A stretch of 64,000 nt of DNA from Salipiger profundus (GTDB taxonomy: Bacteria > Pseudomonadota > Alphaproteobacteria > Rhodobacterales > Rhodobacteraceae). The notes below the pieces were generated by a model, which saw only the letters and a program-made list of their open reading frames with translations, was not told where the DNA came from and made no database searches. Shown here piece by piece: positions 35,807 through 44,803 of the stretch. The position numbers and the translations under genes are program-made. How positions within the stretch are numbered: position 1 is the first letter of the stretch; every line of letters begins with the position of its first letter. The stretch covers positions 2,249,501 to 2,313,500 of the forward strand of contig NZ_CP014796.1 in assembly GCF_001969385.1 (NCBI RefSeq), given 5' to 3'.

Positions 35807-35836
35807 GAAGGGCGGAGAGCCGACCTTCGCTGCGGT
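35807..35836 (+). repeat. 30-bp dispersed repeat, copy 1
   Basis: GAAGGGCGGAGAGC followed by CGACCTTCGCTGCGGT. Two further near-copies lie outside the transposon at 53427 and 53536. It resembles short repeats common in alphaproteobacterial spacers. Confidence 0.6.
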
Positions 35837-35880
35837 GGCGAATCCAGAGCTGCTCCTTGACCAAAGCAGCCATTCAAACC

Positions 35881-36108
35881 CTATCGGAACTGAACCCTCT
35901 TGCTGCGATGGATGCCAAGGTCAGCGATGGGCAGGGAGTCGAGTTTACTATGTTGCGTCTGGTTCCCGACACCCGACCGTCTGCGATCTACGACCAGGCA
36001 AGGCCGCCGCTTGATGATCCCGGAGCCACTGGAAACCGGAAATCGGAACAGAACGATATCGTCGGGCGCCACATCGGCAGCCCAGTCGGGCAGAGACAGA
36101 TCGAGCAT
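35881..36108 (-). pseudogene. remnant of a PemK/MazF-like small protein
   Basis: A 75-residue frame starting MLDLSLPDWAADVAPDDIVLFRFPV and continuing KRRPCLVVD, which recalls the first strands of PemK/MazF-type toxin folds (GDIV...F...KRRP.LVV). After that the sequence no longer fits the fold, suggesting an internal deletion or frameshift. No antitoxin gene is adjacent. Tentative. Confidence 0.35.
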
Positions 36109-36252
36109 AGCGATCCTCCGTGTCAGTGTAAGAACCCGACACGACCCAACCCGATCCGGCCCCGACGTCCCGTCGTCAGGTGCGTGTCACAAGGACACGC
36201 GCACCTGAAGACGGGAGGGGGCGAAGGTTACAATTGCTTTACAGCGCCGCAG

Positions 36253-37302
36253 GGCTCTGTTGCACAAATCCCGTGCGGGATTCATCTCATGAATCCAGCG
36301 TGGTAGCAGGGATGCATGAGCAGACCTACACCCGCAACCTACAGGACCAGGAACTGGCCAGCATACAATGATGCGCTCAAGCGCCGGGGCTCACTGTCGA
36401 TCTGGTTTGACCCCGACATGAGCTGGGATGCCGCGCCGTCAGGCAGGCGCGGCCGTCAGCAGAGCTACAGCGACGCCGCTATTCAGACGTGCCTTACGAT
36501 GAAGGTTTTGTTCGGCATGGCGCTTCGGCAGACGACAGGCTTCGTCGAAAGCCTGTTGCGGTTGGTCGGCCTCGACTGGGCGGTGCCCGACTTCAGCACG
36601 CTGTCCCGCCGCCAGAAGACCCTAGCCGTCAACATCCCCTACCGTGGGTCGAAGGGTCCGCTCCACCTGTTGATCGATAGCACCGGGATCAAGGTCGAGG
36701 GCGAAGGCGAGTGGCACGTCCGCAAGCATGGTGGCCCCAAAAGGCGCGTCTGGCGCAAGATCCACTTGGGGATTGATGAGGAAACGCTGGAGGTTCGGGC
36801 CGTCGAAATCACAGGGAGCCACATCGGTGATGCGCCGGTGTTACCCGACCTTCTCGATCAAATCCCGCAGGACCAGGAAATCTGTAGCGTCACCGCTGAT
36901 GGCGCCTACGACACGCGCAAATGCCACGATGTAATCGCTGACCGCGGTGCCCACGCTGTCATCCCGCCCCGCAAGAACGCGAAGCCCTGGAAGGCGATCA
37001 CCGCCGGAGCCGTGGCGCGAAACGAAGCACTGCGAGCATCGAAATACCTCGGTCGTGCCCTCTGGCGACGATGGAGCGGATACCACCGCCGAAGCCGCGT
37101 CGAGACAAAGATGCATTGTGTGAAACTGCTGGGGCAGCGCCTCATGGCACGAGACTTTGACCGACAGGTCGCGGAGCTTCAGGTCCGTATCGCCGTTCTG
37201 AACGGGTACACCGCGCTCGGCATCCCTGTCACTGAGCCCGTGGGATAAGTCTGTCCGGGGAAAGGGGAACTTCGGCCATCAGCCGATTTGTGCAACAGAG
37301 CC
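36253..37302. mobile_element. intact IS5-family insertion sequence
   Basis: A 1050-bp element with perfect 17-bp inverted repeats (GGCTCTGTTGCACAAAT at 36253, its complement at 37286-37302) and a 9-bp target duplication GCGCCGCAG (36244-36252 and 37303-37311). Nine-base duplications fit the IS903 group. Perfect ends imply recent insertion. Confidence 0.95.
36316..37248 (+). CDS. IS5-family (IS903-group) transposase
   Basis: A 310-residue DDE transposase. DDE residues are expected at LLIDSTGIKVEGEGEW (first Asp), VTADGAYDTR (second Asp) and the Glu in RSRVETKMHCVKLLGQRL, the Y-(2)-R-(3)-E-(6)-K signature. Full length, flanked by intact inverted repeats, so presumably active. Confidence 0.95.
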   Translation: MSRPTPATYRTRNWPAYNDALKRRGSLSIWFDPDMSWDAAPSGRRGRQQSYSDAAIQTCLTMKVLFGMALRQTTGFVESLLRLVGLDWAVPDFSTLSRRQKTLAVNIPYRGSKGPLHLLIDSTGIKVEGEGEWHVRKHGGPKRRVWRKIHLGIDEETLEVRAVEITGSHIGDAPVLPDLLDQIPQDQEICSVTADGAYDTRKCHDVIADRGAHAVIPPRKNAKPWKAITAGAVARNEALRASKYLGRALWRRWSGYHRRSRVETKMHCVKLLGQRLMARDFDRQVAELQVRIAVLNGYTALGIPVTEPVG

Positions 37303-37335
37303 GCGCCGCAGTTGAAAGCCCTGTCTAAGCTTATA

Positions 37336-39045
37336 CTACTTTTCTTGATATCGGCGCCCAAGAAATCGATTATCTTTTGTAAAAGAAGCGCGCACGCACG
37401 AAGAGAGCTCTTTCATTGCATCCGCAGCGTCTGCGGATGCGCGATCAGAGTTCAAAGTCAGAATGTATTGGCCGCTGAGCTTACTTGCTTCGTTCGCAAT
37501 GAAATTCAAGCTTCTGTTGAGAGTGTCTGAGTCAACCTCAAAAATATTATCATGAACAAGGAATCCAAAATGCCGTTGTGACGTGTATTCATTCGTCAAT
37601 AGACTGAAATCGTAAATGAATGTCTTTTCCCGCTCAACACTGTGGCTCCCGTCGCTGTCAATTCTTAATACCAAATCTACGACATTCGCCTTATTAACAG
37701 TTTCCAAAACGAAAGATGCTTGGCGATTGCGCATTACTTCATTGTGGATCTCAAGAATCGTCATTTCGAAACTCTTTCGCACGGCCTGGGCGTGATCAAT
37801 TTCGGATTGAAGCCGTTGAAGTTCGATGTCCTTTTCCAGCGTTCTCTCCCGCCGTTCCGCAACTGCATCATCATGCCCGCTGATAAAGCTTCGCAAATCT
37901 GACAGCTGGTCAGACTTATCTTGAAACGTAGCAAATGTCTGCCGCAATACTCTTAGCGCCCCCTCTTGATCGAGGAGTCGGAGTTTTCTTTTGTACTCTT
38001 TATCGAGGACTCTGAGCTCTTTCTTCGTTGCGTCAAGTTGTTGCTCTATTTGCGAGCGGCGTCGGCGGAGAACATCGCCTTGGAATTGATGAATCTTCCT
38101 CTTGAAACTGAGGAGCTCTTCAAAGTCTCTCGATACTAAGTCGCCAAGCCCAGACTTTAAATCGTTATAGTACTCCGCCAACTCGTCAACACTGATATCG
38201 ACCTTCTCGATCCCAACCGGTTCAAGTCGCGATAGCTTTTCCAAAGCAACAGCTGATTTTTGACGCGCTTCAGAAATTCTATCCTCGAGCGATTGCATCT
38301 CGGCTTCCAACGCTTCGTAGGTGCTTGAATTTTCAAGCCCCTCAATATCTTCCCTGATCAGGGAAACCTCAGCATCAAGCTCATTTAAGTCTGCTCGAGC
38401 TTCGTCGATACTCTTGTTTCTAAGTAGCTCTACGCTCTTGACGAATTCCTTCGACTTGGATTGTAGATTCTTTATTTCATTTAGAAGATCTTTGATCTTC
38501 TTATATATTCCGACATCGATGTGAAGTAGGTAAAGGTGTGGGCCATAGTCGTCTGCGGCGCGAATCCTTGTATCAAATCCGCTAATAATTGATTTGAACT
38601 CTGAACGTTCATCTCGGATAAAAATCCCAAGCATTGATCGGAAACTTGGGTGCTCATCGGCGGTGTTTGAGAATGCGAGCGCAGACAGGAACTGAATGGC
38701 GTCTTCAAGCTTGTTGAAGATGTGTGTTTCACCATCGACTATTATTTTGGGGGCGTTCTCGCTTCCTCGGCTCCTGCAAATCGTAAGATTTTTCGAATTG
38801 ACAGTTAAGTCAACGCACACTTCAACTTCATCTGGGAAAACATCTTCTGGTATTTTTCTAACTCGAGATGTTGAGAATTTAGAGAGCAGCCCAAAATTGA
38901 GAAACTCTACTGCAACAGACTTTCCGACCCCATTTGTCTTCGCGTTGTTTTCGCTGGGCTCGCCCAATATCAAGTTAACACCGGAGGTGAACGTTATCTC
39001 CCGGAAGATTTTCGGTGAACTGTATAGTCTGTTTAGTCTAATCAT
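37336..39045 (-). CDS. ABC-three-component system ATPase (DUF2326-type)
   Basis: A 569-residue SMC/RecN-like ATPase. The Walker A region is GEPSENNAKTNGVGKSVAVEFLNF (about 28-50) and the C-terminal Walker B-like strand is FGFLVHDNIFEVDS. Between them about 250 residues form coiled coil (LLNEIKNLQSKSKEFVKSVE ... EKDIELQRLQSEIDHAQ). This matches the DUF2326 ATPases of ABC-3C systems, predicted to sense nucleoprotein and trigger an effector. It overlaps the middle-component gene by 8 bp. Base composition is clearly more AT-rich than the chromosome, marking transfer. The IS5 element lies immediately downstream. Confidence 0.85.
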   Translation of the reverse strand: MIRLNRLYSSPKIFREITFTSGVNLILGEPSENNAKTNGVGKSVAVEFLNFGLLSKFSTSRVRKIPEDVFPDEVEVCVDLTVNSKNLTICRSRGSENAPKIIVDGETHIFNKLEDAIQFLSALAFSNTADEHPSFRSMLGIFIRDERSEFKSIISGFDTRIRAADDYGPHLYLLHIDVGIYKKIKDLLNEIKNLQSKSKEFVKSVELLRNKSIDEARADLNELDAEVSLIREDIEGLENSSTYEALEAEMQSLEDRISEARQKSAVALEKLSRLEPVGIEKVDISVDELAEYYNDLKSGLGDLVSRDFEELLSFKRKIHQFQGDVLRRRRSQIEQQLDATKKELRVLDKEYKRKLRLLDQEGALRVLRQTFATFQDKSDQLSDLRSFISGHDDAVAERRERTLEKDIELQRLQSEIDHAQAVRKSFEMTILEIHNEVMRNRQASFVLETVNKANVVDLVLRIDSDGSHSVEREKTFIYDFSLLTNEYTSQRHFGFLVHDNIFEVDSDTLNRSLNFIANEASKLSGQYILTLNSDRASADAADAMKELSSCVRASFTKDNRFLGRRYQEK

Positions 39046-39280
39046 CAGATTTCAATGTCACGTAAATTCCGTCGAAGTCGATCAGTCCGGTGGAGTAAAG
39101 GAATAGCATTCCAAAGTATACTGACCGTGGCGCAAACCAGTCCCTGTCCTTCAATCGATGGAAAAGGTCAAACAGGGAGACGCGACCGCCCGGGGCCTTG
39201 CGTGCAACTTTGATGATCTCCACACCTACGATAGGAGGGACAGACGACAAGTTCTCGTTTGTTGAGAATATGTTAGGCAC
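39038..39280 (-). CDS. ABC-3C system small middle component
   Basis: An 80-residue protein: VGVEIIKVARKAPGGRVSLFDLFHRLKD then SVYFGMLFLYSTGLIDFDGIYVTL, a compact winged-helix-like adaptor as seen in ABC-three-component middle components (type 6 in my recollection). It overlaps both neighbours by 8 bp, so the three proteins are made together. Predicted to link the effector to the ATPase. Confidence 0.75.
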   Translation of the reverse strand: MPNIFSTNENLSSVPPIVGVEIIKVARKAPGGRVSLFDLFHRLKDRDWFAPRSVYFGMLFLYSTGLIDFDGIYVTLKSDD

Positions 39281-40244
39281 TGACCTTCACCGGGTTAGGG
39301 AATACGTGGCATTTTATCATCTGGTCGAGCATGAAGAATCGGATCGCGCCTTCATCAGAGTTCTTGCCGTGTGTTTGGAGCGTTCCTACGTAGAACTCAA
39401 CAAGCTTGTCCAAGGCAGTGCTCGGATCTCCGCTGCACTGGTTAAGTATCTGATTACTCTTTGTTCCTAAGTGAAGTCCTAAGCGGCGTAGGCGTGCAGC
39501 GCCAAGGTCTTCTTGCTTGACGGTCGCAGCAAGCACCGAGCCGAACTCAGAGTAGTAGGTGCCATACTCCTGCAATAGATAGTCAGAATGGTCTGAGAAG
39601 CGATCTTCGATTTTTCCATTCGGATCAGGTTCACGAAGCACGCCCTTGCCAGCCTCGGCGTGGGTTTCATCGCTTAGAACCTCCATCAAATCTATGAACG
39701 TTGCGACTTCTTTCAAGGGGGTCTTGTTGGCTTCCACAATAATTTCAGCTTCAATGAAGTCGCGAATTTTCTTTATCTCCGCTTGCGACAAGTCACTTAT
39801 TTTCTTGACGAGGTCGCTCCAATCCCAAACGTCCTCTTTAAGGGATATTGAGAACTTGCCGCTGGCATCCGTAGCCGTGTCAGATTGATATTTAGATTTT
39901 TTCGTGGCAATGAGGACAATTAGTCGGTCAAACTCCGCCTGCAAGTCCTTTTCGCAAAACTTCTTGAGTGTCTTTGTTATCTTTGACTTCCCGCTGGTTG
40001 CGGTGACTTGAAATGCGATTTTCTTTTTTGCATCGCCCAGGTCGATTGCAGCTGCGTTTGATTCATCGATGTTCAAGTTTTTAAGATCGTATCCAAATGA
40101 TATATTTAGGAGGTCTCGGAAGAAGTTTTCTGCATAGATATTTATGGAGGTAAGATTTTCAGAATTGGAGAGTTCGATTACATTCCGGATGTAAGCAAAT
40201 CTCTCAATGATGAAATCGATATCGGTTTTCCGTGCAAAACTCAC
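39273..40244 (-). CDS. ABC-3C system effector with SMEK-type nuclease-like domain
   Basis: A 323-residue protein. The N-terminal 130 residues (INIYAENFFRDLLNISFGYDLKNL, AAAIDLGDAKKKIAFQVTATSGKSKITKTLKKF) match the SMEK domain, with a restriction-endonuclease-like core in which D-x(n)-F-Q-V replaces the usual D/E-x-K. The C-terminal part is a helical domain probably binding the other components. First gene of the three-gene unit. Expected to be the effector that damages nucleic acid when triggered. Confidence 0.75.
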   Translation of the reverse strand: MSFARKTDIDFIIERFAYIRNVIELSNSENLTSINIYAENFFRDLLNISFGYDLKNLNIDESNAAAIDLGDAKKKIAFQVTATSGKSKITKTLKKFCEKDLQAEFDRLIVLIATKKSKYQSDTATDASGKFSISLKEDVWDWSDLVKKISDLSQAEIKKIRDFIEAEIIVEANKTPLKEVATFIDLMEVLSDETHAEAGKGVLREPDPNGKIEDRFSDHSDYLLQEYGTYYSEFGSVLAATVKQEDLGAARLRRLGLHLGTKSNQILNQCSGDPSTALDKLVEFYVGTLQTHGKNSDEGAIRFFMLDQMIKCHVFPNPVKVSA

Positions 40245-40550
40245 TCGTACCCCCGAACTGCCCTCTAACGTGTCGATCAGTCTTCTGATTCATTAAAGCG
40301 AAGAAGGTGGTAAACGCAACTTTAACTTGATGCTCAGGATGCGGCTAACCCGCCGCGGAGCGCCTGGGGGGCGGGGCAGAGGGGGCATGGCGAATGCCCC
40401 TCTTTGGACTGTGCGGGTAGCACTCGATGGAGTGGGTTTGGGGGAAGAGAGCGAAGTCTCCTCCGCCCGGGCGCAGGGGGTTCGGGGGAAGTGCAGAACG
40501 ATGACTCTGATCCGGCGGAAGCCTCGTAACCGCCCGATAGAGACCGCAGG
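40245..40550. other. spacer between the ABC-3C unit and ynfA-type gene
   Basis: About 300 bases with no convincing gene. The first 80 bases are AT-rich and probably carry the ABC-3C promoter; from about 40340 the composition turns G-rich again, so a junction between two DNA sources lies near 40330. Confidence 0.4.
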
Positions 40551-40892
40551 TTACTTCTGAAGCATCGGGGCGACCAAGATGATCGCCATGCCGGTCAGAC
40601 AAAGGACTGCGCCGATGATATCCCATCGGGTCGGGATTTGCCCCTCTACGGCCCAGAGCCAGGCGATAGATGCTGCGATGTATATGCCGCCGTAGGCTGC
40701 ATATGCGCGACCGGCAAACTCGACCTCAACCCGCGTTAGCAAGTATGCGAACAGGGCGAGGGAGATGGCCCCCGGGATAAGCCAGAAGGCAGAGCGGTCA
40801 AGCCGCAGCCAGGCCCAGAACGCGAAGCATCCCGCGATCTCGGCGAGAGCAGCCAGTGCATATACGCCGATAGAGACGAAGACGCTCATCAT
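40551..40892 (-). CDS. YnfA/UPF0060 family membrane protein
   Basis: A 113-residue protein with four transmembrane helices ([77 protein letters not shown]). The AEIAGCF and [15 protein letters not shown] stretches are diagnostic of UPF0060. Relatives resemble small multidrug transporters, but transport is unproven. The start at 40892 overlaps the stop of the IS66 tnpC gene, so the IS right end was fused to this gene or lost. Confidence 0.85.
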   Translation of the reverse strand: MMSVFVSIGVYALAALAEIAGCFAFWAWLRLDRSAFWLIPGAISLALFAYLLTRVEVEFAGRAYAAYGGIYIAASIAWLWAVEGQIPTRWDIIGAVLCLTGMAIILVAPMLQK

Positions 40893-42499
40893 GGGCGAGC
40901 TGTGCTCCACTGCCACGGCAGCAGTTCGTCGATCCGGTTGATCTTGTGATCATGGATGCGGTCGAGGATGTCGGCGAGCCAGGCCTGCGGATCGAGCCCG
41001 TTCATCTTGGCGGTTTCGATGAGCGTCATGGCCCTGGCCAGCGTTTCGCCACCGCTATCGGAGCCCGCGAAGAGCCAGTTCTTCCGTCCGATGCCGATCG
41101 GGCGCATGGCGCGCTCGGCCGGGTTGTTGTCGATGCCGACGCGGCCGTCTTCGAGGAAGAGCTCGAAGGATGGCCAGCGGCTGAGGCCGTAGCGGATGGC
41201 CTTGGCGAGATCGCTCTTACCCGGAATGCGCAGCAGCTGGGCCTCTGCCCAGGTCTTGAAGGCAACCACCATGGGGCGAGAGTGCTGCTGGCGCGCGGCC
41301 TGTCGCAGTTCGGCGGACTGACCGGCGATCTCGCGCTCGACATCGTAGATCTTGCCGATCCGGTCGAGGGCCTCCTGCGCTATTTCGGACTTCGTGCCCT
41401 CCCACACATCGTGGAAATCGCGCCGCAGGTGCGCCCAGCATGCTGCTTCTCGGAACTGGCTGCTGCCATCCGGACGCGCTGCGTAGAGCGGGTTGAAGCC
41501 GGCATAGGCATCCGCCTGGAGGATGCCGCCGCTGCCGTGCAGGTGGCGCTGAGGATGCTCCCCCTTCCGATCCGGGGAGAAGCGGTAGACGACGCCGGGT
41601 GGCGCCGTGCCGGCCCAAGGTCGCTGGTCAGAGACATAGGCCCAGACCCGGCCTTGTTTGACACCCTTGCCGAGGCCGCGGTCCCGACGTGACCGGTCCA
41701 GCACGCGGATCGGGGTGTCATCTGCATGTAGCACCGGCGCGGCCATCACCTCGGCCTCGATCCGCTCGATGACGGGGGCGAGCACCTTCATGGCACGCCC
41801 GCACCAATCCAGAAGCGTGCTGTCAGGAATGTCGGCGCCCATGCGCGCGTAGATCTCGTGTTGACGATACAATGGAAGATGGTCGTCGAACTTCGAGACG
41901 AGGATTTGAGCCAGCAGCCCCGGCCCGGCCATGCTGCCGGGGATCGGACGGCTCGGGGCCGCAGGCTGCACCATCCGCTCACACCGGCGGCAGGACTTCT
42001 TCACCCGCGCGATCTGAATGACCTTCATCTGCGCCGCGACCAGGTCGAGAAGCTCGCTGACGTCCTCGCCCACCACTCGCAGGTCACCCCCACAATCGGG
42101 GCAACAGGAGCCAGGGTCGAGCTCCCGGCGTTCGCGAGGTGTTGCGTCCGACACGCGCGGACGTCGGCGGGGCTTCGCCTCGGCAGCAGGAGCATCGACC
42201 GCGGTTGGCTCATCGTCTTCGACCGGCCCGTCGCGCTGTTCGGCGGCTGCGACCAGCAGATCCTCCAGCGCCAGCTCCAGCTGGGCGATCTCGCGCTCGA
42301 TTTTTTCCGAAGACTTGCCGAAGGCCTGCTTCTGCAACTTGGCGATCCGCAGGCGCAAGGCCTGAACCAGTTGCTCGTGGGCCTGGAGCGTGGCCGACAT
42401 GCGCGCATTCTCTGCCTGAAGCGCAGCGATTATCGCCTTCAGGACCGCGGGGTCGTCAGAGAGAATGTCGGCATCATCGGACATGGTGACTGATACCAT
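40889..42499 (-). CDS. tnpC: IS66-family transposase TnpC
   Basis: A 536-residue DDE transposase. It has an N-terminal leucine-rich coiled coil ([20 protein letters not shown]), the IS66 zinc-finger motif ([22 protein letters not shown] ... [12 protein letters not shown]), the DDE core ([13 protein letters not shown]) and [30 protein letters not shown] near the end. The final residues STARP may be read from fused DNA. ATG at 42484 is an alternative start. Confidence 0.9.
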   Translation of the reverse strand: MVSVTMSDDADILSDDPAVLKAIIAALQAENARMSATLQAHEQLVQALRLRIAKLQKQAFGKSSEKIEREIAQLELALEDLLVAAAEQRDGPVEDDEPTAVDAPAAEAKPRRRPRVSDATPRERRELDPGSCCPDCGGDLRVVGEDVSELLDLVAAQMKVIQIARVKKSCRRCERMVQPAAPSRPIPGSMAGPGLLAQILVSKFDDHLPLYRQHEIYARMGADIPDSTLLDWCGRAMKVLAPVIERIEAEVMAAPVLHADDTPIRVLDRSRRDRGLGKGVKQGRVWAYVSDQRPWAGTAPPGVVYRFSPDRKGEHPQRHLHGSGGILQADAYAGFNPLYAARPDGSSQFREAACWAHLRRDFHDVWEGTKSEIAQEALDRIGKIYDVEREIAGQSAELRQAARQQHSRPMVVAFKTWAEAQLLRIPGKSDLAKAIRYGLSRWPSFELFLEDGRVGIDNNPAERAMRPIGIGRKNWLFAGSDSGGETLARAMTLIETAKMNGLDPQAWLADILDRIHDHKINRIDELLPWQWSTARP

Positions 42500-42546
42500 G
42501 CGCAGGCATGTGAGGCCAATAAAACAAGGAGATTCAGACGGATAAT

Positions 42547-42894
42547 CTACCCGACTCGCGCGGGCGGTGCGCCCCAGTCCGGTCGCCGCCAGTCTATCCC
42601 CTCCCACAGCATCGCCAGCTGGGCGGAGGTCAGCCGCGCTACCCCGGCTTCGGTGTTCGGCCAGGGAAAGCGCCCGCGCTCGAGAACCTTGTAGTAGAGG
42701 CAGAAGCCTTGGCCATCCCAGTAGAGCAGCTTCAGACGATCACCCTTGCGCCCCCGGAAGGCAAAAACCGCACCGCTGGTTGGCTTCTGGCGCAACACGT
42801 CCTGAGCCAGGGCCGAAAGGCCGGCAATTCCCTTCCGCATGTCCGTTGCGCCGCATGCCAAGTAGACGCGAACGCCGGTGCCCGGACCGATCAT
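42547..42894 (-). CDS. tnpB: IS66-family accessory protein TnpB
   Basis: A 115-residue IS66 Orf2: VYLACGATDMRKGIAGLSALAQDVL, GAVFAFRGRKGDRLKLLYWDGQGFCLYYKVLERGRFPWP is its signature. Required for IS66 transposition; function unknown. Overlaps tnpA by 4 bp. Confidence 0.95.
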   Translation of the reverse strand: MIGPGTGVRVYLACGATDMRKGIAGLSALAQDVLRQKPTSGAVFAFRGRKGDRLKLLYWDGQGFCLYYKVLERGRFPWPNTEAGVARLTSAQLAMLWEGIDWRRPDWGAPPARVG

Positions 42895-43259
42895 GCCGCT
42901 TCCACCGCACGGATCAGCCGGGTCAGCGCCTCGCCATCCATGCTGCTGTCAAAACGAAGGCAACGACCATTGGAAAGCCGCAGTTCCACAAGAACAGGCC
43001 GAGAGGGTGCAGGGGATTGTGCGGGTTCGGAATGCGGCCCGAAATCGACCGGCAGAAAAACCGCGCCCCGATCCGGCGACCAAAGCCCCTTCTTCTTCAG
43101 GTCACGACGCCAGCCATAGATCTGCGACCGCGTAAGCTCGTGCCGTTGGGCAACCTGCGTGACCGAGGCCCCGCCAACACCCACCTCGAGCACGATCTCG
43201 AGCTTCTCGTCATCACTCCACCGCCGGCGCCGCTCAACGCCCAGAACCTCGCCCAGCAT
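42891..43259 (-). CDS. tnpA: IS66-family accessory protein TnpA
   Basis: A 122-residue helix-turn-helix protein (RWSDDEKLEIVLEVGVGGASVTQVAQRHELTRSQIYGWRRDLKKKGL) followed by a variable C-terminal half. First gene of the IS66 trio, probably binding the element ends. Confidence 0.92.
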   Translation of the reverse strand: MLGEVLGVERRRRWSDDEKLEIVLEVGVGGASVTQVAQRHELTRSQIYGWRRDLKKKGLWSPDRGAVFLPVDFGPHSEPAQSPAPSRPVLVELRLSNGRCLRFDSSMDGEALTRLIRAVEAA

Positions 43260-43269
43260 GGTCTCTCCC

Positions 43270-43313
43270 GCTAAGACACGTGCATAACTACGTCTTTATG
43301 CACGTGTCTTAGC
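43270..43313. repeat. 18-bp perfect inverted repeat with 8-base centre
   Basis: GCTAAGACACGTGCATAA (43270-43287) and its exact complement (43296-43313) flank CTACGTCT. It sits between IS66 tnpA and the IS110 element. Two facing IS ends separated by an 8-base target sequence, or a palindromic IS110 target, would both look like this. Confidence 0.6.
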
Positions 43314-43436
43314 TCACCCAGCCTTCGTCAGGCAGGCGGCCTCAATCGGGATGGGGTGGTTGCCGTCCTCCCCAGACGTCATCGCAATGTGCCAAGATCG
43401 CAGGTGTTCAGGCCACGAAAACGGAGAGGACGGCAA

Positions 43437-43691
43437 ATGAAGGATATGATGATCGGCGTGGATCTTGCAAAGAACGTGTTCCAGTTGCACGCGGCCTCGA
43501 TGGCCGGGCATCTGAAATTCCGCAAGAAGTTGACGCGGGCACAATTCCCGAAGTTCATGGCAGAGCAACTTCCCTCCGTAGTAGTCATGGAAGCTTGCGC
43601 CAGCGCATCGTATTGGGCCCGTGAGCTGGCTAAACTCGGCCATGAGGTCAAGCTGATCGCGCCGCAATACGTTCGGCCCTTCGTGAAGTAA
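43437..43691 (+). pseudogene. IS110-family transposase, N-terminal fragment (split by RIT)
   Basis: The first 84 residues of an IS110 DEDD transposase: IGVDLAKNVFQLHAA (catalytic Asp), VVMEACASASYWAREL (catalytic Glu) and LIAPQYVRPFVK, after which a stop codon is contributed by the inserted element. The rest resumes at 47545. Confidence 0.9.
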
Positions 43692-43798
43692 TGGAGAGGT
43701 GATCATTACTTCACTTATCATCAGGTGGCCGTAATGCGGAGGAACCTGCGCAGACTTGCTGGTTGCCGGCGTTTTCGCCCACATTCCTCCGCATTATT

Positions 43799-44803
43799 TC
43801 AGAGCGTGTCGAGCCAGGCGAGCAGGCTCGCATCCCGTTTCCATGACGGCGGTTGAACTGTCGTTGCCGGCAGGCTGACTTGGTCCAGTGCCTTTCGTTT
43901 CGTTTCCAGGTTCGCCTTCGCGTAATGGTTGGTGGTGTCGAGGCTCACGTGGCCAAGCCAGCTGCGGATGACCGTGACGTCGACACCGGCCGAGACAAGA
44001 TGCACGGCGGTGGCGTGGCGGAAGCTGTGCGGCGTCACATGTTTGGTGTGCAGCAATGGCTCGGTTCCGGCCGCCGCTTTCACATAGCCCGCAAGCTTGA
44101 ACCGGACGCCCGAGGCACTGAGCGGCTCACCATAGCGGTTCACGAACAGCCGCTGGTCCGGTGCTCGCGGTTTTCGTTCCAATAGCGTTTTCAACAGCAG
44201 CACGGTTTCTGGCCAGAGCGGACAGATGCGTTCCTTGCGGCCCTTGCCTGTCAGCCGCACGCAACTTGGGCTCTCGAACCGGATCATATCGGGGCACAGG
44301 TCGAGCGCTTCCTGTATTCGTGCGCCGCTGTTGTAAAGGAACGAGAGCAGCGTGTGATCGCGCATGCCTTCGAGGGTCGAGCGGTCTGGCTGGGCAAGGA
44401 TCGCTGCCACTTCCGCCGGTTCCAGATAACAGGGTTCCGATACCGGTGCTCGCTTGACCGGGATGTTGAGGATTTCCGCGCATTGAGCGACCGATGCTGG
44501 ATCTCTGGTCGCCACGAAGTTGAAGAAGCTGCGGATCGCGGCAAGCCGGCAGTTGCGCGTGCCGATTGTGCCGCCGCGCTCCTGTTCAGTGTGCCTCAGG
44601 AACGCAGCAACGTCGCGGGCAGTCAGATCGGCCAGCGTGATCATCGCAACCGTCTTTTTGGTGCGCTGCGCAGTGAACCGCAGGAACAGCCGCCAGGTGT
44701 CGCGGTAGGATCGGACCGTATGGACGGAGGCGTTCCGCTGCTCAACAAGCCACTCATAGAAGAACGCGCGCATCAGGTTCGGGAACGGGTTCGCCTTGTT
44801 CAT
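43799..44803 (-). CDS. RIT tyrosine recombinase, third gene
   Basis: A 334-residue site-specific recombinase. SAM-like N-terminal domain (MRAFFYEWLVEQRNASVHTVRSYRDTWRLFL) and catalytic residues: Arg in NSGARIQEAL, HSFRHATAVHL (His-x-x-Arg), LGHVSLDTTNHY (His and Tyr nucleophile). The ATG at 44803 overlaps the middle gene by ATGA; the longer frame upstream is antisense-like. Confidence 0.93.
   Translation of the reverse strand: MNKANPFPNLMRAFFYEWLVEQRNASVHTVRSYRDTWRLFLRFTAQRTKKTVAMITLADLTARDVAAFLRHTEQERGGTIGTRNCRLAAIRSFFNFVATRDPASVAQCAEILNIPVKRAPVSEPCYLEPAEVAAILAQPDRSTLEGMRDHTLLSFLYNSGARIQEALDLCPDMIRFESPSCVRLTGKGRKERICPLWPETVLLLKTLLERKPRAPDQRLFVNRYGEPLSASGVRFKLAGYVKAAAGTEPLLHTKHVTPHSFRHATAVHLVSAGVDVTVIRSWLGHVSLDTTNHYAKANLETKRKALDQVSLPATTVQPPSWKRDASLLAWLDTL

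Larger units (their letters stand above)
40889..43287 (-). mobile_element. IS66-family element, right end not recognisable
   Basis: The usual trio tnpA, tnpB and tnpC lies in order on the minus strand. The left end falls near the dyad at 43270-43313. On the other side tnpC runs straight into the ynfA-type gene, and no matching inverted repeat is found there, so the element is probably truncated. Confidence 0.7.
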
